Source of the DNA: Haliotis asinina | Lineage: Eukaryota; Mollusca; Gastropoda; Lepetellida; Haliotidae | Assembly: GCF_037392515.1 (NCBI RefSeq) | Contig: NC_090288.1 | Location: 3,217,501-3,281,500, forward strand | Length of the DNA stretch: 64,000 nt | Direction: 5' to 3' | Part shown: positions 1 through 12,000 of the stretch, piece by piece | Numbering within the stretch: position 1 is the first letter of the stretch | How the letters are laid out: every line of letters begins with the position of its first letter | Notes under the pieces: model-generated | What the model saw: only the letters and a program-made list of their open reading frames with translations | What the model was told of the DNA's origin: nothing | The model's database searches: none | Made by a program: the position numbers and the translations under genes

Positions 1-43
1 TATTGCATCTGGCTCCATCCATGCCACCAAATCTTGGACAAAT
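1..43 (-). CDS. DCAF1: DCAF1 exon 25, cut by the window edge
   Basis: Acceptor tcattcag at 44-45, then [14 protein letters not shown] in frame with exon 24. FGGMDG matches the family's (K/R)(F/Y)GG-x-DG block before the first WD repeat. Continues past position 1. Confidence 0.88.
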   Translation of the reverse strand, partial: MCPRFGGMDGARCN

Positions 44-3000
44 CTGAATGAATCACAAAAAAGGCCATGAAACATCTTTTCGTTGGAAACTGCATCAAAC
101 CTGGAAAAGTGAATTAAAGCTTCAACCTTAAAACTGCTTATCTGGTTAATCAATCTGGCTTCACATTCAATAATTCTTAAGTGACTGTCTTTACTCATTT
201 CTAAATACTGATAGGTACATTTATTGGTTGTGAAAAGCAGTAAAGAATTTGCAGAATATTCAACAGGCATCTGGCTACATGTTTGACAGGGAAGCAGTAC
301 AATGAACGTCAACTTTTAGGGATCGGGTAGAGCTAAAATTTAGTGCTTTTGTATCTTACCTTTTGTCATGCCATTTGCATCACCAACAACGTTGCAATTT
401 ATGTAATATTCACATTAGAACATGTAATTTTCTGAATAAAATTAATATAATTTATACTTATCCTGACTCATGCTTAATTGCATACTCTCCTCTTCCTGGC
501 CAAGGTAGTGGAACACCTGAAATCTTTGGAAGTTCCCTTCGAAAAGAAGCGGACTTAAAATCACACTCACCCACATACTACCTCCCTTTTCCCGTGCACA
601 TGGTCAGCTGACCGCCATGCTACTTCACTCTCTCCTGTAATCGCCTGACATGAGAATGCGAGAATTCAGCATGTCTGTGAGGGGCGGCTTGGAGGGCTTT
701 AGCCATGAGTCAGGATAAGTATAAAATATCAATTTCATTCAGAAAATTACATATTTTTCCTTATCCTGACTCATGCTTAATTGCTTACAGAATCCGGCGG
801 TGGGTCAGGCCAGGCTGGATTCTGCTGTCAGCGCATAGACTTTCCACTTAATTACTCTGCAGAGCGTCTGGCTTCCGTAAGTCATGTGATAAATTGTTGA
901 GTTAAGTCAGCGTCGTTGGGGAACTGTTAGTTGCTGAGCAACGGCAAGTGGTCCAAACTGATGAATGCCAGTGACGTCCTCCATGGCTGTGTCTTGCAAA
1001 GAATGGTTGGCGAATACTGTATTTGACTTCCAAAAACAGCCTTCCATAAAACATGAAGTAGATAGCGAGCAATTCCCATGTAGCACTAGTGTAGAGGCTA
1101 GAGCTCTGACATCATGTGGGTTAGAGGCTCGTGGAGGGTCTAATCCTGCTGCTTTATATGCTCTAAGTATAACAGCTCTGATCCACACTGAGATAGTGTT
1201 GTGGGATACTTCTGTGGGTGTCTCAGTAGATATAGGGATAAATAGGCGCTTGAAACGCTGTCTTCTAGACTTGGTACATGCAATGTATGTTTTCAATGCT
1301 CTCACAGGACATAATGATAAATCTTGTGTATGATGCGGTCCTAAGATTGAAGACAAAGCCGGTATACGGAACTGTCTATTTGGTTGACCTGGCACTTGAT
1401 TCTTTGCTATGAAGTCCCATCTTAGACCTAAATGAGCTGTTTCCTGGTGACTTGTGTCGAAGCTTGTTCGATTAAAGTCTACAGCATGAATTTCTGATAT
1501 TGTTGCCGCTGTAGCCAAGGCAAGTAGAAATAGCGTCTTTTGAGTCAACATTTCAGTTGACGTTCGATCAAGTGGTTCATATACATCACTTGTGAGATGT
1601 TGGAGTACAATATTCAGATCCCATGCTAGAGCTCTAAATCTGTGTTGCTGATCTTCCAACTTGAAGGAACGCAATAAAGCAATGAGCTCTGGTACTTTAG
1701 TCAGTTTGGTCCCTGTTCCCATGGTGATGACTGAGCTGAGAGCAGCTAAATATGTAGATAATGTAGAACCCTTCAGACCTTTAGACTGACGTAAATAGCA
1801 TAAATAATCTGATATTTGAGGATGAGTTGCCTTGTTTGCCGAAAATCCCTTTTTCCTGGCATACACTTGTCATAAAGTGTGTGAGTGGATTTCCATAAAG
1901 CTAAGGTTACTGCTTACGCCGCTGTCGCTGAATATCCTCTACATTTCAAACAAGTTTTAATACGGTCCATACAGAATACTGATGTTTGGCTGTGTGTTTG
2001 TTTTGTGTGGGGATGAATGAGAAGATTCTTCCACTATGGTAACTGTAGTGTTGGTTGTCCTAACTCTTCTATAAGTGTTGGAAACCAAACTCTCGTTGGT
2101 CAGTAAGGCACGACCAAAATCAGTTGTAACTTCTTCGTTTGTTTGATTTTCTCAATGACTTTTGGTAACAGTACTGGAAGGGGAAACGCGTACAAGTTTA
2201 GTCCTTCCCATGGAATGCTGAGAGCGTCCGTTGCCCAGGCTAAGGGATCTGGTACTGGCGACACAAAGGTTGTTGTCTGTTTGTTGTCTGAAGGTTTGCC
2301 TGATTAGTTGAAACGCTTCCCAATGCAGCATCCATTCTGTTGGAGATGGATGTAGGGGACGAGATATGGCATATGCCATGACGTCGCAGGCTCCTAGTAT
2401 GTGACATGCTTTTACTTGAAGATCCAGACTGTCCACTAGGTTGAACAGTTGAAATGTTAGGAGTAGCAGAGATAGTGATCTTGTTGATCCTTCTTTGTTT
2501 ATGTAAACCGCTACTGTTGAGTTGTCTGTGTGGATCATTAATAACTTGTTTCTCAATGCTGTCGACCAGTGGCCATTTCCAACTAGTTGACGTGAAGATC
2601 TTGTTCCTTTTTGTTCCAGATTACTGCTGCTACCTTGTTTCCCATATGAGCTCCCCATCCTTGTAGGGATGCGTCTACACAAAGGTGGTTGTTGAATACT
2701 GGCTCTAACATATAGGTTCCTGCGCAGACATTCGATTGGCGAGTCCACCACATCAGAAAAGGCTTCAGGCTGTCTGGGAGTGGAATCTGTCCTGTGTTGT
2801 TGAGATGAAGATTCAAGAATCGTTGTGAGGGACGCAACTGCAGTCTTTGTCTTTTGGTCATATCTTGTGCTGACGTGAGGAGGCCTAGTAGACACTGCCA
2901 TTGTCGAAGTGTCAACAGAGAGCAGAGCTTGCGTTATCATTTCTTGAATCTTGACCCACCAGTCCTCCTGAACTACAATCTGATTCAACGTAGTGATGAA

Positions 3001-6000
3001 ACGAATCCCGAGGAATCTGATATCTTGTTGAGGTTCCAGTTCCGACTTAAGGTGATTTACCAACCAACCCAGTTGTCTTAACAGGGTAGCCTAGTGGTTA
3101 AAGCGTTCGCTCGTCATGCCGAAGACCCGGGTTCGATTCCCCACATGGGTACAATGTGTGAGGCCCACGTGATATCGCTGGAATATTGCTAAAAGCGGCG
3201 TAAAACCAAACTCACTCACTCACTTGGGAGGGGACTCGCCTGGCCCTGGACACGACCTTGGAGATACGGCTGGCTTCTTGCTGGAATGAATCTCAGCATC
3301 AACAATTAACTGGTTACCCGACCTTATCTCACTAGACTAATGTGAGCCAACGTTGCTTGTCTCTAGCAAGTCTATGAACAAAGCGTAAATATAATAAAAA
3401 TTCTCCTTCAGACAATCTAATGCAAAGAGCACAATGAATGCGAGCAGAACATAAAGGTTTACACGCCAACAAAGTACATGCGGGTCAACTGCCGACAGCC
3501 GCAATTTGCACTGAAAACGGGATTTCATCAACTGAGAGTTGAGTCTCAGTTGATGAAATATGTGTTAGAAATAGACACAATAATTACAAAATTGTATCAT
3601 AATAACAAACATGAAAAATATATAGAAGTCAAAAACCATATACAGCACAAATTTAGTTAGAAAAAATATGAAAGAATGAAAAACTTATCGCCGTGTACAG
3701 GACCCCCAGTGCCTCCAGCCGCCCTTGTTGGGCGATAGGGAGAAGCATGGCGGTCAGCTGACCATGTATGCGCGGGAAAAGGGAGGTAATACTTGGGTGA
3801 GTATGATTTTACGTCAGGTTCTTTCAGAAGGGAACTTCAAGGGATTTCAGGTGTTCCACTACCTTCGCCAGGAAGAGGAGAGTAAGCAGTTAAGCATGAG
3901 TCAGGATACGGAAAAATTATATTTTTCATGACCTGCTTAATTTAGTTTTAGGCACCTAACATGGGAGTATAGTTTTATGCTGCTTTTAGCAATATTTCAG
4001 CAAAATCATGGCAGAGTACACCAGAAATGGGCTTCACACATTGTACCTATGTGAGGAACTGAACTTGGGCCTTCGGCATGACGAGCCAGTGTCTTAACAA
4101 TTAGGCTACCCCTGAGCCCACTTATTAAGTATCTATGACTGGTATTTGCATCATATATATAAGCAGGATATAATGGTCATTTACAATATAGAGAATTGTT
4201 GCCTGAAGTGGAACACTATGGACTTACTTCTCTCTTCCTGAGTCTGGAGGTAATACATGGTGGTGCACTGGTGCGACCCTTTGGTTCTGGGCATCGATGA
4301 GGTCTGCACAGAAAAATATTTATCTTTCCTTGTTAGGGAATCTAGCAATCTGACTCTTCAGTCACTTTCTTGTTAATACGCACATGAGTTCGCAGGTCAT
4401 TCTGTATACTCCTTGACACTACCATGAGCCTCACTCCTCAGCACCCACCTGAACCTCACTTCTTGACAATATCATGAACCTCTCTCCTTCACACATATGA
4501 ACATCACTTGTCAACAAACAAACATCACTTGTTGACACATATGAACATCACCTGTCAACACTCACATGAACATCATTTGTCAACACATATGAACATCACT
4601 TGTTGACATATATGAACATCACTCAACACATATGACCATCACTTGTTGACATTCACACAAACATCACCAGTACTCACTTGAATAATGACATGGGTGGACA
4701 TGTGACCACTGGGTTCCTACACAGAGCATGCTGTTTCCTGAGGTATTCGGTGACAATCTTGTTGAGAGAGATATCATACTCTCCTCCCGTCTTGCTGGAG
4801 GTTTTCAACCGAACTGAACTAAGTGTCTGGCTTTCCTTCTCTCGGAGGAACTTACTGGCCTTTGAAATCTGCAACAACACCTGGCACTTACTCATACCTG
4901 TGGAAGTTTCAGAAAGAGATATGGGTCGGAAGCCATCTATGCCTGTCATACAAGGTGACTTCCGGACCACATGGTTAGTTTTTTAGAAAGAATTCACCTT
5001 GAACAATAACTGATTGTATAAGAAAATACTGCCTGACAGTTCTGGGCTCTGTACGAAAAGTTTTTATCCAATTAATGATCCAGTCATACAGTTTGTAAAA
5101 ACACTTTTCCAACTCTGTTTCTCCGTTTTACAAAATGTTACATATTGACTTTTATCAGAATAATGTTCCCTGCCTGAAACAAACTACAGCAAACTTAGGC
5201 TTCTGACAAATAATTCAATTGACTGGTGTGTTAGAGAAGCCTGTTGTTGGGTAATGAAGTCTGCCCTGGAATTTTCTGGAAGACACACTGACCCTGTGTG
5301 TTGATGCAGATGCTGTTGATGTGGATGGAGTAGGTGGTTGCCTTGTGAGTGAGAAGCGGATGGGTCCGGGACTGGAGGTGGTAGAGGAGGAGGCTGCAGG
5401 GGGACTGTCTCGTATGGCTGTCAGACTGTGACTAGATGCTGTGGGAGTCGTGGATCCCAGGTTGTGGGCGGAATGAGTCTGACTAAGTTGACGAGACTGA
5501 AAGTAAAGGAAACACCATGATAAATTAGGGGGAAGTCACAGAAAGAGTACAACAGGGCATAGTAGATGGAAGTCACAGAATGAATACATCAGTACAGCAA
5601 AATACACAAAATATGATGTGATTGTCTAGTCTGTGGATTGAATTACATGAAAGAATCTTGTGATATTAAAACTACTGTATTTTGTCACATCCTTCAGTAG
5701 TTTGATCCATTCCCCGATTCATTCAATGAAAAGGACTACAAACCAAGGAACAAAGTATGAAACACATTTCCTTAAACTAAGTGTAGTTCATGGAAATCAA
5801 TCAGTCTCTGTGCTGGCTATGAGTTTACAGCCTATTAGCCGATGAGTTTCTAGGATTGCCTTATTGCCGAGATATTGACTTACGAGTCTGGGTGTGGATG
5901 GTGAAGAGAAGATGTGTGTGCTGGTCGGGATGACCAGTGGAGGGGTGGAACAGTGCGGCAGGCATGCTTGTTTCTGGAGGCTAGAAGCAGCATCAGAGAA

Positions 6001-9000
6001 ACCTGTAACACCAATGATTTCATTAAACATATTTTCTAATCCCTGGTGCAAAATTCTCCATTAGAATCTGGAAATATTTCATTGTAAAAGAAGCAGTTGT
6101 GACTTAGATGACAATTCCCTGCCGCAAATTATCAAATCAAACTTCAAAAGTAATGAAAGTGGTGGTCGTAGTTAAAGGTGAAGTCAAAAAGTTTACTGCC
6201 ACCATGAGTTTACTCATATTATATCTCATAGCCATATCAGTGGTATTTTGAAACAAGTTTCAATGTTGGCAAACATACAAAAGAAGTCACAATCACATCC
6301 TGGCGGTAGGAAAAGAATGCCAGGAGACATTCGTTCACCAAAAAGACATTTATCACCAAAATACCATACACAACAGCTTTAAAACAAGCGTATATTGCCA
6401 AAACCCTTTAGCTTGGGAAATGAGAATCTGTTTTCAGTTTTCTTTCAGTATTGTGTTTCCTGTTTGCCTTCTGTTAGCTGCACAATGTGTGTACGTTATA
6501 CAGGTTCAAGAAATAAGAAAAACATGTCACCTTTGGCCAAGAGATGATCATGTATTAACTGCAGCAGCTCTCGCTCTTGGAATATAATCTTGGTCTGTGC
6601 TACAATGTCTGCCTGGAAACACAAAAGTGAAATGAGCAGAGAAACCAATAACAAGTTCAAACAGATTCATTTCAGCACCTAAATTGTTCATTAAAACATC
6701 TGTTGTCAAGTCTAAGAAAGTGTATTAGCCTACAGTAATAATATAACCTGTATTAGAGCAACATGCAAGTTTGGTCTTGTTTAATACCGCACTCAGCAAA
6801 ATTCCACATATGTGGTGATGTTCAATAAATAATTGAGTCTGGACAAGACAATCCAAAGATCAACATCATGAGCATTGATCTACACGATTGTGATATATGA
6901 TGACGTGTGTCAACAAAGTCAGTAAGCCTGAAAACCTGATCCTGTTAATTGCCTCTTACGACATGCAAGCGTTGATGATGACTAAGTTTAACCCAGATCA
7001 TCATGGGTCCATCAGTAACGGGGCCTGATTACTCCTTAGAGGATAAAGCATCTGCCTCGAAGGCAGAAGTTGGAAGGTATCTCATCTGAACAATGTTCAC
7101 TACGCCAATGACTGGATTGTCTGCAGCTGGTATAAACTTGGGATAATTAAGGTCACAGCCACACAGCTCTAAAATATATAAAACTATCATACAGGGGACC
7201 AATTACTTCTTTCCCAATGTTTTGGTCAATAACTAACCTTTCTGATGTCCTCCAGAGAAGCATCAAGAGTGTTGGAACGCTTGCCTGACACACGTTCCAG
7301 GAGATCGCTGGCATAGCGGCAGAACTTGATATGTTCCTGTCTCTTGTCCTGAAGAACTGGCTCCTTCATCAGAGCTGGAGCAGAAGGTCAGACAGTGCAG
7401 CAGACATGTTTGTGCTCAAATATGTACAAATAATTCCAAGGCAACAGGTACTCTTGCTTAACTCCTCTACATAATTTACAACCATGGATGTTTTTCACAT
7501 TTGCACCTCCCTAAATGTAAATAATCAAAGTTACAACTGAGATTGGCTTGCAGGTCAAAAACTATTCCCCTTTGTGTAATAACATAAGTCCCTAGAACTT
7601 GACAACATGACATGAAAACATGGAGGACACGATCCTTCTTACTCTTGTATAAAAGTAAGAAACAAAACATATCCCTCTCAACCAAGAATCATCAACATAC
7701 TGTATACAGCAGCACACAGCAGAATTGATTAGAGAGACTGAGTGCATTGCACTGTTGGTGAAGCCTTTTGGAATAAGTACCAGTTATTAAAGATGACTTA
7801 CATTGGAGAGTTCTGTTTTGGAAGAGAGGAAGTTTGCTGATGATCTGACGAACTGTTTCAGATCTGGATAGCCCAACAAGAGCCTGAAAAGATAGGAATC
7901 AATACATCAACCTCAACATTCCAAGTCATCAGATGCAAAACATTGGCTGATCAAAATCAAAGCCAGTTTCCCTAGAATGTAAACCCGGGTGATTTGTAAC
8001 TACCATTCCTAAACATGGACTTACGATAGTCTTAGCCCTTGGGTTGTTTTGTTCAACAGCTCCAAAGTGATCTTAATGCTAGGGTGACTGTAAATCCCAT
8101 ACTATAACACACATGTGAGGTAGTTTTAGTGCTAAGATTCTGTCCATCAGCTAATTGGCACAGGTAATAGATGAATCTTATTAAGAATCCTGTGTAGTGT
8201 TGATCTGATCAGTTAATCAGACCACGCGTCAGCTTCTGTAAGACGTTTAGCTGGAGTCAACTGTGTTTAACTTCTTAACCATCTTCTTCTCCTGCCCTTT
8301 CTAAATGAAACATACTTCTCAAAGAGAGGCTGAGATAAAATACATTGGGAAACAAAGGAGCCTGGCACATCTACACATTCCCAGCAGTCAGCATAAGGTT
8401 ACCAAGGGGACATAAGTTTTGCACGTGTTCAACAATGCCTTGCATTAGAATATTGAAAACCAGAGAATGTTGACAAGGGTGGTTACCACCTACCTTGCAG
8501 GCCAAGGCTCTGATAGCATCTGCATCTGTGATGGGTGTCTTGATCGTCAGCAGCTTCAGCAGCACCTGCAACATCATCACAGTCATACAGAAAGACATTA
8601 TCAGAAAGTCACTGGAGTAAAATCACCCTTTTCATGGCAGACATCACAAAGAAGACGTCCTCACTCTCACCAGGCAGATGTCCTTACTCATGAGTATAAG
8701 TGTATGATTGTCGCTTTCTGATTGGCTAAATGCTATTCTATTATTTTCAATGTACCCCGCATACAGGCCATGTATTATTTTCAATGTACACCAGTGGGAA
8801 TTCCGAACTCTTCTGGTGCTTCATGGTAGTACTTCTTTGTCTCGAATAACATTGAATCACACATGAAGCACGGAAATTACCTATGTTTTGTGATTGAAAA
8901 TCGATGGAAGGGTGATAACTCTAAATATATTTACCTTGTGTCGTCTGCAAAATGGCAATTCGCCTCGCATTCAACAGAAGTGCTTCAAACAGTTTAAAAT

Positions 9001-12000
9001 TAAAATTCAGGTGTTCGGTAAGATAAATACGTTGTTCACTGGTCCCTCGGGGGCCATGGGCTCATGTACCCTTGAGGTTCGTTTATGTTCCCCTTGCCCT
9101 GTGGGCTGGAGGAACATAAACAAACCTCGAGGGTACATGAGCCCATGGCTGGCTCATGACCGGCTCATGACCGGCTCATGACCAGTGAACAACTTCTATT
9201 ATACCACTGTTGCCCTTTACCTGACTACATCTCCCTGATACTAACCATTATACCATTGTTGCCCTTTACCTGACTACATCTCCCTGATACTAACCATTAT
9301 ACCATTGTTGCCCTTTACCTGACTACATCTCCCTGATACTAACCATTATACCATTGTTGCCCTTTACCTGACTACATCTCCCTGATACTAACCATTATAC
9401 CATTGTTGCCCTTTACCTGACTACATCTCCCTGATACTAACCATTATACCATTGTTGCCCTTTACCTGACTACATCTCCCTGATACTAACCATTATACCA
9501 TTGTTGCCCTTTACCTGACTACATCTCCCTGATACTAACCATTATACCATTGTTGCCCTTTACCTGACTACATCTCCCTGATACTAACCATTATACCATT
9601 GTTGCCCTTTACCTGACTACATCTCCCTGATACTAACCATTATACCATTGTTGCCCTTTACCTGACTACATCTCCCTGATACTAACCATTATACCACTGT
9701 TGCCCTTTACCTGACTACATCTCCCTGATACTAACCATTATACCACTGTTGCACTTTATCTGACTACATCTCCCTGATACTAACCATTATACCATTGTTG
9801 CCCTTTACCTGACTACATCTCCCTGATACTAACCATTATACCATTGTTGCCCTTTACCTGACTACATCTCCCTGATACTAACCATTATACCACTGTTGCC
9901 CTTTACCTGACTACATCTCCCTGATACTAACCATTATACCACTGTTGCACTTTATCTGACTACATCTCCCTGATACTAACCATTATACCACTGTTGCACT
10001 TTATCTGACTACATCTCCCTGATACTAACCATTATACCACTGTTGCACTTTATCTGACTACATCTCCCTGATACTAACCATTATACCATTGTTGCCCTTT
10101 ACCTGACTACATCTCCCTGATACTAACCATTATACCATTGTTGCCCTTTACCTGACTACATCTCCCTGATACTAACCATTATACCATTGTTGCCCTTTAC
10201 CTGACTACATCTCCCTGATACTAACCATTATACCATTGTTGCACTTTATCTGACTACATCTCCCTGATACTAACCATTATACCACTGTTGCACTTTATCT
10301 GACTACATCTCCCTGATACTAACCATTATACCACTGTTGCACTTTATCTGACTACATCTCCCTGATACTAACCATTATACCATTGTTGCCCTTTACCTGA
10401 CTACATCTCCCTGATACTAACCATTATACCACTGTTGCCCTTTACCTGACTACATCTCCCTGATACTAACCATTATACCATTGTTGCCCTTTACCTGACT
10501 ACATCTCCCTGATACTAACCATTATACCATTGTTGCCCTTTACCTGACTACATCTTCCTGATACTAACCATTATACCATTGTTGCCCTTTACCTGACTAC
10601 ATCTCCCTGATACTAACCATTATACCACTGTTGCCCTTTACCTGACTACATCTCCCTGATACTAACCATTATACCACTGTTGCCCTTTACCTGACTACAT
10701 CTCCCTGATACTAACCATTATACCATTGTTGCCCTTTACCTGACTACATCTCCCTGATACTAACCATTATACCACTGTTGCCCTTTACCTGACTACATCT
10801 CCCTGATACTAACCATTATACCATTGTTGCCCTTTACCTGACTACATCTCCCTGATACTAACCATTATACCACTGTTGCCCTTTACCTGACTACATCTCC
10901 CTGATACTAACCATTATACCATTGTTGCCCTTTACCTGACTACATCTCCCTGATACTAACCATTATACCACTGTTGCCCTTTACCTGACTACATCTCCTT
11001 GATACTAACCATTATACCACTGTTGCCCTTTACCTGACTACATCTCCCTGATACTAACCATTATACCACTGTTGCCCTTTACCTGACTACATCTCCCTGA
11101 TACTAACCATTATACCACTGTTGCCCTTTACCTGACTACATCTCCCTGATACTAACCATTATACCATTGTTGCCCTTTACCTGACTACATCTCCCTGATA
11201 CTAACCATTATACCACTGTTGCCCTTTACCTGACTACATCTCCCTGATACTAACCATTATACCATTGTTGCCCTTTACCTGACTACATCTCCCTGATACT
11301 AACCATTATACCACTGTTGCACTTTACCTGACTACATCTCCCTGATACTAACCATTATACCATTGTTGCCCTTTACCTGACTACATCTCCCTGATACTAA
11401 CCATTATACCACTGTTGCCCTTTACCTGACTACATCTCCCTGATACTAACCATTATACCACTGTTGCACTTTACCTGACTACATCTCCCTGATACTAACC
11501 ATTATACCACTGTTGCACTTTATCTGACTACATCTCCCTGATACTAACCATTATACCATTGTTGCCCTTTACCTGACTACATCTCCCTGATACTAACCAT
11601 TATACCATTGTTGCACTTTATCTGACTACATCTCCCTGATACTAACCATTATACCATTGTTGCACTTTACCTGACTACATCTATACAGTGAACAACAGTT
11701 TATCCTACCAAACACTTCAATATTAATTTTGAACTGTTTGAAGCATCAGTATCAGATTTTACACTTCTGCCAAACTGTGTGAATCAAATGATCTGAATCT
11801 TGCATCTTGCTCTTTTTTTCTTGGTGTTGTCTTAGTAAGTCGCTGCAGTGTAATTCCGCTTCTTAATATTCACAGGGACCTCATTTGAACGTTTTGTCAT
11901 AATTATTCATTGGAATGCGAGGTAAATCTTTCTGTAGCCATTGATAAATTTTGCAGACAACACAAGAAAAACAGATTAAAAGTTATCTACCTTCCATTGA

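Larger units (their letters stand above)
424..3930 (-). mobile_element. DIRS-like tyrosine-recombinase retrotransposon, copy 1 (degenerate)
   Basis: Bounded by inverted terminal repeats of about 190 bp: the left begins near 429 with the motif TTATCCTGACTCATGCTTAA, and the right (about 3715-3930) carries its reverse complement. Inside, on the minus strand, are a tyrosine recombinase ORF and RT/RNase H remnants. After the left terminal block the terminal motif recurs near 760-785, as expected for an internal complementary region. DIRS elements integrate through a recombinase and leave no target duplication. It lies in the DCAF1 exon 24-25 intron, in gene orientation, and is broken by frameshifts and a nested SINE. 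Confidence 0.8.

Noticed and set aside
907..1866. Active or phage-like integrase gene
   Set aside because: It sits in a DIRS-type element with matching terminal repeats, and the nucleophile position is Ser.
3095..3160. Functional tRNA gene
   Set aside because: Box A and B are present, but the sequence continues into a SINE tail and recurs as an interspersed repeat; the acceptor stem does not close.
8894..9181. 95-codon plus-strand ORF
   Set aside because: It spans the left arm and hairpin of the foldback structure; composition follows the inverted repeat.
9197..11681. Regular 49-bp repeats resembling a CRISPR array
   Set aside because: There are no unique spacers; units are contiguous and the context is a eukaryotic intron.
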